A stretch of DNA of 64,000 bases, from positions 306,287 to 370,286 of the forward strand of contig NZ_RMBX01000008.1 of the NCBI RefSeq assembly GCF_003807585.1, read 5' to 3'. Source of the DNA: Chitinophaga barathri (GTDB lineage Bacteria; Bacteroidota; Bacteroidia; Chitinophagales; Chitinophagaceae). Numbering within the stretch: the first letter of the stretch is position 1; every line of letters starts with the position of its first letter. The position numbers and the translations under genes are program-made. Below are positions 43,277 through 51,044 of this stretch, piece by piece. Below the pieces are notes generated by a model that was given only the letters and a program-made list of their open reading frames with translations, was not told the DNA's origin and made no database searches.

Positions 43277-43634
43277 AACCCTTTCTGGCACGGCCTGTCC
43301 TTCATCCGGACGGGCCGTGTTATTGTACTTCCTACACATTGCCATTAACAAAAAAGATGCGGCCTGTTTGCGTTTTGTATTTCCAATAGTTGTAAATTCG
43401 CCTTCCCGATTAACAAACAATTAACGCCAAAACAAAGAATCAGCTTAAGGACTTAGCCACCAGAATTTAGCCCGGAGTATCCCATAACATTAAGGCAATG
43501 ATCTGCTCATATTTAGTTAATACGCTCTTAATGTTCGCTTAATGACACGGTCAGACCTTTGCATCGGAAATCAAAGACACCTTTACTGAAACTGACCCAA
43601 GACACGAGTTAACTATTAAAACATTTTGACTAAC
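43277..43634. other. Intergenic region after susCD
   Basis: This gap holds a strong stem-loop at 43289-43325 and, near 43554-43561, ACCTTTGC in a GACCTTTG context (one mismatch to TAnnTTTG), a possible promoter of the gene at 43635. No gene is seen; the reading frame could only be lengthened from a TTG at 43626. Confidence 0.6.
43289..43325 (+). terminator. Stem-loop after susD
   Basis: Stem CACGGCC-T-GTCC/GGAC-G-GGCCGTG, with one T-G pair, followed by TTATTGTACTT; strong stem, weak T-tract. Confidence 0.6.
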
Positions 43635-44105
43635 ATGAAACACAGCATTGTGAACGCACCAAAACGAGTACTTACGGCATTAGCACTCATACTGGGCATT
43701 AGCTTACAGGCATCCGCACAGAACGAAACATTTGCCTACGTTAACACCCGCGAAGAGAAAGCCCCCCGTACTACTACAAACACATCCCCTGATGAAGCCA
43801 ACTTTATGATCCAGAGAGGTTGTAAAATTGAAGTAACCCAGGAAGGAACAGACGATTTACGTTTCCTTGTTCAGATCGTAAATCCCCGCCAGGACAAACT
43901 GGTTCTGTTCATTAAAGACGCCAGCAACAACACGCTTCACAAAGAAGTGCTGGATGGCAACGCCAGGTATCTTGGCCGTTTTAACATGGACAAGCTGGAA
44001 GATGGCTCTTACACTTTCGAGATCCGGAATGGTAAAAACAAACTGGAAAAATCCATCGACATCAAAACGCAGTTCCTGGTAAACCGCGTGGTTTCTGTTG
44101 AATAG
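43635..44105 (+). CDS. Small secreted protein of unknown function, Ig-like fold likely
   Basis: A 156-aa protein with a signal peptide (RVLTALALILGISLQASAQ). It has a Thr-rich segment (EEKAPRTTTNTSPDEANF) and then about 100 residues with an alternating strand pattern (DLRFLVQIVNPRQDKLVLFIKDASNNTLHKE, GSYTFEIRNGKNKLEKSIDI). The pattern suggests a single beta-sandwich, as in the DUF3244-like Bacteroidota proteins, but I cannot assign a family. ATG 43635 is preferred to a TTG at 43626. It is monocistronic and ends at a bidirectional terminator. Confidence 0.72.
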   Translation: MKHSIVNAPKRVLTALALILGISLQASAQNETFAYVNTREEKAPRTTTNTSPDEANFMIQRGCKIEVTQEGTDDLRFLVQIVNPRQDKLVLFIKDASNNTLHKEVLDGNARYLGRFNMDKLEDGSYTFEIRNGKNKLEKSIDIKTQFLVNRVVSVE

Positions 44106-44127
44106 CAGTCCCGCTGATCCAGGCCAT

Positions 44128-44165
44128 AAAAAAGAGGGTACACCTTTACCGGTGCACCCTCTTTT
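44128..44165. terminator. Bidirectional terminator between convergent genes
   Basis: Stem GAGGGTACACC/GGTGCACCCTC with one mismatch, flanked by A6 and T4. Confidence 0.85.
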
Positions 44166-44182
44166 AGTTTCAGCATGTTTGA

Positions 44183-47161
44183 TTACTGCATGGCCTGGTA
44201 CAATGTTTCCATCATATTGGCCCTCACGCTGAGCGTAGAAATTTTGTTATTCGCGCCGCCATTGGGGCAAACGCGGTTGCTGAGGAAAATGAATGCCATT
44301 TTATACTGCGGGTCGATCCATATGCAGGTACCTGTAAAACCGGTGTGGCCAAAAGTGAGCGGGGACGCGCTCTTTGCCGGGTATGGTTCGGAGCGTGAGG
44401 CATTGTCTTTCTCCGGCTTGTCGAAGCCCAGCCCGCGGCGGCTGATATTGGAATGGTATCCTGAAAACATCGCGATGGTTTCCGGATGGATATAGGACTT
44501 GCCATTGTACGTTCCGCCATCCAGCAGCATCTGCACCAGTACGCCAAGGTCCGTAGCGTTGGAAAATAAACCGGCATGGCCGGCTACCCCGCCAAACATC
44601 GCCGCGCCCGGATCATGCACATCGCCCCGGATCCATTGCACCCTGAAATTATTTTCAAACTCTGTGGGTACCAGCTGGCTGAGCGGCAAACGGCTGCGTG
44701 GCTCAAATCCCGTGGTGATCAGGCCCAGCGGTTCGTAGAAAGTTTCCCGCACGTAGTGGTCAAGGCGTTTGCCCGTAACTGCTTCCACGATCTTGCCGAG
44801 AAAGATAAAATCATTGTCGCTGTAAATGTATTGCCGGCCGGCGGGCAGCAGCTTGCTGTCTAGTATGCGGCGGAACATCGTGTCGTTGTAACGTGGCTCC
44901 ATGTACAGATTTTCCGCTACGCGGAGGCTGTGCAGGGAATCGAGATGCTGGGCGAAAAGCAGTGTATCCGGCCAACCGTTTTCGTAAAGCGTTTCCCGGT
45001 AAAAGGGAATATAAGACACCAGGCCAGCCTGGTGAAGCAATACATCACGGATCAGCAGCTTTTCTTTATCGGAGCCGCGTACCCATGGAAGATATGCGCC
45101 CAGCGTAGAGTCCAGCGATATTTTCCCTTCGTCGTACAGGCGCATCACGGATACAGTAGTGGCGCATATTTTAGTAACGGATGCCAGGTCGTACACGGAA
45201 CTGTCCGTCACGGATTCTTTCTGGCTATAGTCGTAAAACCCGAAGTTTTTGTGATACACCATTTTCCCGTCTTTCAACGCCAATACCTGGCAGCCGGGTG
45301 CGGCGCCTTTGTTGATCATATCGTAAGCCAGGGAATCAATCCTGTTCAGCACATTGCCGTTCAGCCCTACAGATTCGGGGCTGGCTGCTTCCAGCTGGCT
45401 GGGGCGTATCACGGGTTTGATCGAAGTGATGCCGGTGCCGAACTGGAAATTGTTGCAAACCGTAACCGGCAGTTTCCCTTTCGGTTCCAGCTTGCCGAAC
45501 AGCACGGCGGCGGCGGCTTTATGGGTCAGGCTGTCATCTTCATACGCGGCAATGATCGTGGGCGCGTCACAGAAATAACGGATGGCGTAAGGATTGCCGA
45601 ATGTGATCGTGGCGGCGGGCATTTCTTCCTGCAGCTGGTTTACAATGGCTCTTTCGGCGCGGTTAATCCCGTAATCGTTGGCCGGCCTGCGGCTGTAATT
45701 CTGCACCGCAATAATCACCGCATCGTACTGCGCTTTCAGGCGTTTTACCATAGCGGTCACCTGCGCCTCGGATTGCCGGGGGGAGAACACATAGGCATCC
45801 ACATCGGCTCTGTGCCGGCGCACGGCATCGATAAAGGTGTTATTTCCTCCATCCACTCCCACAGCCACTATCGCAAGTTTTTTGTTGCCGATGGTAACAG
45901 GTAAAGGAAGAAGGTGATTATCGTTGCGAAGTAATGTGATGGCTTCTTCAGAGATCCTGCGGCGTAAGGGTAATACCGCCGCGTTCAGGTCTTCGGTGAT
46001 ATTCACCGGGTCTATGGACTGAACATTTGCCAGTCCAAGATCATACTTGGCGCGCAGCACTTTTTTCACCCTGCGGTACACCTCCGCGCGGCTGATCGTT
46101 CCTTTTTTGATCGCCGCTGCGATTGCATTGATGCTGCCTTTTGCGGTGGACGGGAGTTCCATCAGGTCATTGCCTGCCAGCAGGCTCTGCAAAGATTCCT
46201 GCCCATTGTTATAGTACTTCGAAATACCTTTCATTTCCAACGCGTCGGTAACGATCAGCCCTTCAAAACCCATTTTTTTCTGCAACAGGTCTGTGACCGT
46301 TTTATATGAAATGGAGGTCGGTGTATTGGCTTTGCTGTCTATAGCGGGAATGTACAGGTGTGCGATCATGATAGAGCCGACGCCCGCTTCTATGGCGCGC
46401 TGGAAAGGATAAAGCTCCAGGGAGTCCAGTTGTGAAATGGTTTTATTGATGGCCGGCAGATCGTAATGACTATCCACATCGGTATCGCCATGCCCGGGAA
46501 AATGTTTGGCACAGGCCATCACTCCCGCGTCCTGCATGCCTTTGATCATAGCCACGCCAAGGCGCGCCACCTGGTATTTATCTTCCCCGAAAGACCGGTC
46601 GTTGATCACTGGGTTATTCGGGTTATTATTCACGTCCAGCACGGGGGCGAAGTTGTATTGGATCCCCATGCGTTTGCATTGTTCGCCGATGGCTTTGCCT
46701 ACTTCGTAGATGAGTGCGCTGTCCTGCACGGCGCCGAGCATCAGGTTTCGCGGGAAAGCGATCACGCTGTCCACAAAACGCATCCCGAGCCCCCATTCCC
46801 CGTCCACGGCTATGAGCAGCGGCGCTTTACTGGCCGCCTGGTAACGGTTGATGAGCATGGCCTGTCTTACTGGTCCGCCCTGGAAAGTAACCATCCCGCC
46901 GATCTTGTTGGCGCGTATATCGTTCAGAACGCTGTTGATATGATCCTGCCCGAGATTCGAGTGCATACGGATCATAATGAGCTGTGCGATCTTTTCTTCG
47001 TGGGTCAGTGAATTAAAAACACTGTCCACCCAATGATCTGCCTTGCTCTGGCGGGGTTTCTCCTTCGTGGGTTTATCTTTTTCCTGAGGCGTGGTTCCCG
47101 GTTGTGCATTAGCTGCAAGCAACAGCCCGGTGAATACTGCTACCAAAAAATGCTTCATCAT
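44183..47161 (-). CDS. NagZ-like GH3 glycosidase fused to beta-lactamase-type serine hydrolase
   Basis: A 992-aa exported protein (signal MMKHFLVAVFTGLLLAANAQ). The N-terminal GH3 domain carries the NagZ signature KHFPGHGDTDVDSH, whose His is the acid/base in beta-N-acetylglucosaminidases, and VTDALEMKGI with the nucleophile Asp. A GH3 C-terminal domain follows. From about residue 630, a class C beta-lactamase/DD-peptidase fold has SVTK (S-x-x-K in DLASVTKICA), Y-S-D (YIYSDNDF) and H-T-G (GHTGFTG). It is likely a periplasmic peptidoglycan-recycling enzyme cutting both sugar and peptide or ester bonds. The start is ATG 47161 or 47158. Confidence 0.92.
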   Translation of the reverse strand: MMKHFLVAVFTGLLLAANAQPGTTPQEKDKPTKEKPRQSKADHWVDSVFNSLTHEEKIAQLIMIRMHSNLGQDHINSVLNDIRANKIGGMVTFQGGPVRQAMLINRYQAASKAPLLIAVDGEWGLGMRFVDSVIAFPRNLMLGAVQDSALIYEVGKAIGEQCKRMGIQYNFAPVLDVNNNPNNPVINDRSFGEDKYQVARLGVAMIKGMQDAGVMACAKHFPGHGDTDVDSHYDLPAINKTISQLDSLELYPFQRAIEAGVGSIMIAHLYIPAIDSKANTPTSISYKTVTDLLQKKMGFEGLIVTDALEMKGISKYYNNGQESLQSLLAGNDLMELPSTAKGSINAIAAAIKKGTISRAEVYRRVKKVLRAKYDLGLANVQSIDPVNITEDLNAAVLPLRRRISEEAITLLRNDNHLLPLPVTIGNKKLAIVAVGVDGGNNTFIDAVRRHRADVDAYVFSPRQSEAQVTAMVKRLKAQYDAVIIAVQNYSRRPANDYGINRAERAIVNQLQEEMPAATITFGNPYAIRYFCDAPTIIAAYEDDSLTHKAAAAVLFGKLEPKGKLPVTVCNNFQFGTGITSIKPVIRPSQLEAASPESVGLNGNVLNRIDSLAYDMINKGAAPGCQVLALKDGKMVYHKNFGFYDYSQKESVTDSSVYDLASVTKICATTVSVMRLYDEGKISLDSTLGAYLPWVRGSDKEKLLIRDVLLHQAGLVSYIPFYRETLYENGWPDTLLFAQHLDSLHSLRVAENLYMEPRYNDTMFRRILDSKLLPAGRQYIYSDNDFIFLGKIVEAVTGKRLDHYVRETFYEPLGLITTGFEPRSRLPLSQLVPTEFENNFRVQWIRGDVHDPGAAMFGGVAGHAGLFSNATDLGVLVQMLLDGGTYNGKSYIHPETIAMFSGYHSNISRRGLGFDKPEKDNASRSEPYPAKSASPLTFGHTGFTGTCIWIDPQYKMAFIFLSNRVCPNGGANNKISTLSVRANMMETLYQAMQ

Positions 47162-47529
47162 GCTATAAACATACAAAATTTACAAGCTCATTTGGATGGT
47201 GAAATGACTGGCGGCGAATACATTGCACTTATTAAGCATATATTTATATCCGGTTGTCATATCGATGAGGTCATTTTTCGATTCCTCTACCTTTTTTCCG
47301 GTTTTGTTGAAATATTTTTACCATTTTGTGGTATATTTTTATAAGAATTCACTAATCTTAATTTTAATTACCAACTCATTCAATTGTTTGTTATATTTGC
47401 ACCTTACGTGACGTCATCCTTAAACCTTTTGAAGAGCTTATCTGTAAGAAGATGGGGACGTACAAGTCAACTGTAACACGTTTTTAAGGCGTAGGTATTT
47501 CACTTACGATGAATACATTATCGAAGAAC
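47162..47529. other. Intergenic region and 5' leader of adk
   Basis: AT-rich divergent region. It contains the adk -7 box (47392-47399), the 8-bp palindrome TGACGTCA (47409-47416) in the leader, and a short upstream ORF (47452-47487, 11 codons). No further gene is supported. Confidence 0.6.
47392..47399 (+). promoter_or_regulatory. -7 box for adk
   Basis: TATATTTG, followed by C as usual. The -33 element is poor. The leader to the ATG at 47530 would be about 125 nt, longer than for other genes here. Confidence 0.55.
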
Positions 47530-48117
47530 ATGGTCAATCTTATTTTATTTGGCCCTCCCGGAAGCGGTAAAGGAACCCAGAGTGCCAACATCATTGAGAA
47601 ATACGGTCTGCTTCACCTGTCCACCGGCGATTTGCTGCGTTCCGAAATAGCGGAAAAAACTCCCCTGGGTACAGAAGCCCAGAAGTTCATCGACCAGGGT
47701 TTACTTGTACCGGACGAAGTGGTGATCGGCATGATCAGCACCAAGCTGGACGCCAATCCTGAAGCGCGCGGCTTTATTTTCGACGGCTTTCCCCGCACCA
47801 CCGTGCAGGCGGAAGCGCTGGACAAGCTGCTGTCGCTGAAAAAGACGGGTATTTCCGTGGTACTGAGCCTGGAAGTTCCGGAAGATGAACTGGTACGCCG
47901 CCTGCTGGACCGTGGTCTCACCTCGGGCCGTTCAGACGATGCCAGCGAAGACGTTGTAAAAAAACGTATCGTGGAATACCACAACAAAACCGCTCCTGTG
48001 GCGGATCACTACGCTAAATTCGGGAAACTGAAGAAAGTGAAAGGCGAAGGCACTATCGAGAATATTTTCGAGCTGCTGAGCAAAGAAATCGAAGAACTGA
48101 TGGGCGTTCGCGTATAA
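47530..48117 (+). CDS. adk: Adenylate kinase
   Basis: A 195-aa kinase: P-loop LFGPPGSGKGTQS (5-17 from this start), LSTGDLLRSEI (AMP site), GFIFDGFPRTTVQAE and the LID-region RGLTSGRSDDASEDVVKKRI, which is the short non-zinc LID form found in Bacteroidota. It interconverts 2 ADP and ATP plus AMP. ATG 47530 is chosen because homologues begin MVNLILFGPPG; an upstream in-frame ATG at 47509 would add seven residues. A strong terminator follows at 48147. Confidence 0.96.
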   Translation: MVNLILFGPPGSGKGTQSANIIEKYGLLHLSTGDLLRSEIAEKTPLGTEAQKFIDQGLLVPDEVVIGMISTKLDANPEARGFIFDGFPRTTVQAEALDKLLSLKKTGISVVLSLEVPEDELVRRLLDRGLTSGRSDDASEDVVKKRIVEYHNKTAPVADHYAKFGKLKKVKGEGTIENIFELLSKEIEELMGVRV

Positions 48118-48146
48118 TCCGCGGCATCCTGGAACATACATATTGC

Positions 48147-48198
48147 AACGCAAAGATCATGTAAGGCCAAACTTTACGATCTTTGCGTTTTGCTTTTT
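48147..48198 (+). terminator. Intrinsic terminator of adk
   Basis: Stem AACGCAAAGATC/GATCTTTGCGTT (12 bp) with an inner GTAA/TTAC, followed by TTGCTTTTT. Confidence 0.85.
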
Positions 48199-48219
48199 AA
48201 CCGGACTGGTGGGGAAAGG

Positions 48220-48464
48220 AGCGTTTAAAGCCCCCTCCCGGCTGGAGTCCTGGAGCTGAAACGCTTCCTGATGGCCGAAATCCATACAATTTCCCGGCAC
48301 ATCAGTACCAAAAGGACCCTGGTTCGAAAAACAAAGCCGGTGGAGGAGTTGCCAGTATCAGGCTACGCCAACCCCTCCTGCCAGGCATAAAAACATTCCG
48401 CCATATGGCGGAAGCGGATTCCGGAACGATCGTTCCGGCACTATAAACCGGCCCTGGTGGCCGG
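48220..48464. repeat. Cluster of five inverted repeats
   Basis: AGCGTTT/AAACGCT (48220-48265); GGAGGAGTTG/CAACCCCTCC with one mismatch (48342-48378); the perfect palindrome TTCCGCCATATGGCGGAA (48396-48413); the perfect palindrome CCGGAACGATCGTTCCGG (48421-48438); and CCGGCC/GGCCGG with a 5-nt loop (48448-48464). It could be RNA structure, operators, or a REP-like element. Confidence 0.75.
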
Positions 48465-48478
48465 AGGAGATTTGAATT

Positions 48479-49522
48479 ATGGAGAATTTTGTAGACTACA
48501 TACGGGTATTTTGTAAATCAGGCCACGGCGGCGCTGGCAGCAGGCATTTTATGCGCACCAAGTTCAAAGCCATGGCCGGGCCCGATGGCGGGGACGGCGG
48601 AAGGGGCGGACACCTCATCCTGCGCGGCAACGCCCAGCTGTGGACCCTGTTGCACCTTCGCTGGTACAAAAACGTACTGGCTGAAGACGGTGAAAACGGC
48701 AGCGGGGACAACTGTACCGGCGCTAACGGCAAAGACATCGTAATTGAAGTACCCCTCGGCACCATCGTACGCGATGAAGAAACCGGGGAAGTGGAAGCAG
48801 AAGTACTGAAAGACGGCGAAGAAATTATTTTTATGCCCGGCGGACAGGGCGGCCGTGGAAACGCTTATTTCAAAAGCGCGACGAACCAGGCACCCGAATA
48901 CGCCCAGCCCGGTGGGCCGGCACTTGAAGGCTGGAAACTGCTGGAACTTAAGGTACTGGCAGACGTAGGGCTGGTAGGTTTCCCCAATGCGGGTAAATCC
49001 ACACTCCTGTCATCCATTACTGCCGCCAGGCCCAAGATCGCGAACTATGCATTTACTACCCTCACACCGCAGCTGGGCATGGTACCGTACCGGGACGATA
49101 AGTCGTTCTGTATGGCAGACCTTCCCGGTATCATCGAAGGTGCGCATGAAGGGAAAGGCCTGGGCCACCGCTTTCTCCGGCATATAGAACGGAACGCGGT
49201 ACTGCTGTTCGTGATCCCGGCGGACAGCCAGGACCATCTCAAGGAATTCGACATCTTGGTAAACGAGCTGGAGCAATACAATCCTGAAATGCTGGACAAA
49301 CAGTTCCTCATCGCCATCAGCAAAAGCGATATGCTGGACGATGAACTGAAAGCCGCCATTTCTGCCGAGCTTCCGGAAGACGTACCGCATGTGTTCATTT
49401 CCTCCGTGACCCAAACAGGGCTGCAGGAGCTGAAAGACATCCTGTGGGATGCGCTTACGTCCGAAGCTAACATGCGCCAGAGCGAGGAAGAGCAGGAAAA
49501 AGAGGAAGAGGAAACCGACTAA
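48479..49522 (+). CDS. obgE: Obg family GTPase CgtA/ObgE
   Basis: A 347-aa GTPase. The N-terminal Obg fold is glycine-rich (SGHGGAGSRHFMR, PDGGDGGRGGHLIL, GQGGRGNAYFKS). G motifs follow: GFPNAGKST (P-loop), the switch DLPGIIEGAHEGKGLGHRFLRH, SKSD (N/SKxD) and SSVTQTGL. It binds the 50S subunit and couples ribosome assembly to GTP/ppGpp. The acidic C-tail (EEEQEKEEEETD) is shorter than in E. coli. The adk-obgE order is common in Bacteroidota. Confidence 0.96.
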   Translation: MENFVDYIRVFCKSGHGGAGSRHFMRTKFKAMAGPDGGDGGRGGHLILRGNAQLWTLLHLRWYKNVLAEDGENGSGDNCTGANGKDIVIEVPLGTIVRDEETGEVEAEVLKDGEEIIFMPGGQGGRGNAYFKSATNQAPEYAQPGGPALEGWKLLELKVLADVGLVGFPNAGKSTLLSSITAARPKIANYAFTTLTPQLGMVPYRDDKSFCMADLPGIIEGAHEGKGLGHRFLRHIERNAVLLFVIPADSQDHLKEFDILVNELEQYNPEMLDKQFLIAISKSDMLDDELKAAISAELPEDVPHVFISSVTQTGLQELKDILWDALTSEANMRQSEEEQEKEEEETD

Positions 49523-49549
49523 TGTTATAATTACCTGAACTCGATACAG

Positions 49550-49578
49550 AATCCTGCCCTATGGCAGGATTTTTTTTG
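49550..49578 (+). terminator. Intrinsic terminator of obgE
   Basis: Perfect 9-bp stem AATCCTGCC/GGCAGGATT with loop CTAT and a run of eight T. Confidence 0.9.
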
Positions 49579-49607
49579 CTGGTTATACACCGTATTCCCG
49601 GGGAGCT

Positions 49608-49615
49608 TATTTTTG
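49608..49615 (+). promoter_or_regulatory. -7 box of tRNA-Thr gene
   Basis: TATTTTTG ends 7 nt before the first base of the mature tRNA, which gives an internal guide to how close starts lie to -7 boxes here. Confidence 0.6.
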
Positions 49616-49622
49616 TAAGGTT

Positions 49623-49696
49623 GCCACCCTAGCTCAGTTGGTCAGAGCGGTTGTTTCGTAAATAACAGGTCGTCGGTTCGATCCCGATGGGTGGCT
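49623..49696 (+). tRNA. tRNA-Thr (anticodon CGU)
   Basis: 74 nt that fold fully: acceptor GCCACCC/GGGTGGC, D-arm GCTC/GAGC, anticodon stem GTTGT/ATAAC with loop TTCGTAA (anticodon CGT), and T-arm GTCGG-TTCGATC-CCGAT. The 3' CCA is not encoded, as is common in this phylum. It reads the ACG threonine codon. The last base coincides with the end of the stop codon of the convergent DnaJ-domain gene. Confidence 0.93.
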
Positions 49697-50901
49697 CACA
49701 AAGCCTCCGTGTTGCTGAACGCAGCATTGGAGGTTATTTTTTGTGCGTAGGTTTTGATGATCTCTTCTATATCCCGCCAGATTAAGTCCTGATCGGCGCC
49801 CCGGTAGTATTTCCTGAACATCTTTTCAGTGGCCTGGTAATCAAGATTATTAAAGTAATAACACACCATCTGCCGGACGTATTCTTTTCGAGTACCATCG
49901 TCCCGCCCGGCGCTTAATTCCGGGGCATCAATTGTTGCCAGGTACGCCAGGTTTTCCTCTATTTCCTTGTTCCTTCGCGGGTTCATTCCGGCAAAAAGGA
50001 AACGTCCTTTGTCCGCTTTCAGGTAAATAGCGGGCACCAGGCTGTAATTCGGCAGACCGGTTATCTCACAGGAACCGCAGCTACGGTAGGTTTCAATGAT
50101 TTCATCAAAATAAAGCCTGATGTTATTCCCGACAATATACATTCCCCCGGTGTGGCTGAAAAACTCTTCATAACGCACATCCTCCGTCCCGTTTTGCGGA
50201 GGGATCCGCCGGAAAATGTAATCCTTGTTGGTAAAAAGTTCTTGTTGTGAATAGGTAACAGACAACTGCAATTCCTCGGTACCATCTCCGTCGATATCTG
50301 TTAAGATCTCTACTGTATTGGCCAGTGCATGCCCGGCAGCCATTTCGGAAAGACTGATATCAGATCCGTCTCTTAGTTTTACATGCTGCGGGCTCACGAC
50401 AGATACCGGCGTCCATTTGGCGCGAGCCTCTTCTTCCAGGAGTACCTGGTTCATACTGGGTTTAGGCTTAGGGCCGAAATTATACAATAACACAAAAAAC
50501 AGGATCAGGCCGCCGGTCACCATGGCCATGAACCGCCAGGGCATCCGGCTGAAATCCGGTACAATATACTCATCGGTGACTCTCCGAAATCCGCGGACAG
50601 AACCGTAACGGCGATTTCCGGGTTGTGGCGGAGGAGGTGATTGAGGGCCCGGCTGCGGCGGTTGGGGTTGGGCCGGAGGTGGTTGCCTTTTGTAAAAAAG
50701 CTGCCTGTCATACCAGGTCTTCTTATCCGGGTTACCCAGTACTTTATAGGCTTCCAGCACCTCCCGAAACTTTGTTTCACTGGTTTTATCGCCATTATTC
50801 CTGTCCGGGTGATGGCGCAGGGACAGCTGGCGGAAAGCGGATTTGATTTCCTGCTGAGTGGCGGTTTCAGGGATACCTAATGTCTGGTAGAGAGTCGGCA
50901 T
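49696..50901 (-). CDS. J-domain membrane protein of unknown function
   Basis: A 401-aa protein. Residues 1-68 form a J domain with the HPD motif at 31-33 (LRHHPDRNNG), followed by a Pro/Gln-rich linker (about 73-95). One membrane helix (MAMVTGGLILFFVLLYNF, about 125-142) comes next, then a large C-terminal domain with DIDGDGTEELQL, an EF-hand/FG-GAP-like calcium loop. The orientation would put the J domain in the cytoplasm to recruit DnaK, with the rest outside. It is not DnaJ itself (no zinc fingers). It stands alone between tRNA-Thr and recA. Confidence 0.82.
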   Translation of the reverse strand: MPTLYQTLGIPETATQQEIKSAFRQLSLRHHPDRNNGDKTSETKFREVLEAYKVLGNPDKKTWYDRQLFYKRQPPPAQPQPPQPGPQSPPPPQPGNRRYGSVRGFRRVTDEYIVPDFSRMPWRFMAMVTGGLILFFVLLYNFGPKPKPSMNQVLLEEEARAKWTPVSVVSPQHVKLRDGSDISLSEMAAGHALANTVEILTDIDGDGTEELQLSVTYSQQELFTNKDYIFRRIPPQNGTEDVRYEEFFSHTGGMYIVGNNIRLYFDEIIETYRSCGSCEITGLPNYSLVPAIYLKADKGRFLFAGMNPRRNKEIEENLAYLATIDAPELSAGRDDGTRKEYVRQMVCYYFNNLDYQATEKMFRKYYRGADQDLIWRDIEEIIKTYAQKITSNAAFSNTEAL

Positions 50902-50943
50902 GCTAATACATGAACGCTAAAATTAATGCATCCAGTGTAAAGT

Positions 50944-50975
50944 AAAAAAGAAAGGTCCGTTAGACAACGGACCTT
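50944..50975 (-). terminator. Intrinsic terminator of recA
   Basis: Perfect 10-bp stem AAGGTCCGTT/AACGGACCTT with loop AGAC; on the minus strand it is followed by TCTTTTTT. Confidence 0.85.
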
Positions 50976-51044
50976 CTACTAAACTAACCCAAACAAACGT
51001 TTAATAAACGTTTAAAAAATCTTTATCAGAGTCAGTAACAAGCC

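Larger units (their letters stand above)
48118..48478. other. Hairpin-rich intergenic region before obgE
   Basis: This gap contains the adk terminator, then about 260 bp with five nested or successive inverted repeats (48220-48464) ending 14 bp before the obgE ATG. GGAGGAG (48463-48469) could be the obgE ribosome site, unusual for this genome. No ORF is supported and no clear -7 box was found. Confidence 0.65.

Noticed and set aside
47033..47344. 103-codon plus-strand frame between the GH3 fusion gene and adk
   Set aside because: The first half is antisense to the GH3 signal peptide region, and the rest is an AT-rich hydrophobic stretch with no start signals or recognisable family.
47409..47416. 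TGACGTCA palindrome as a regulator site before adk
   Set aside because: A single 8-bp palindrome is expected by chance in a window of this size; no second copy nearby.
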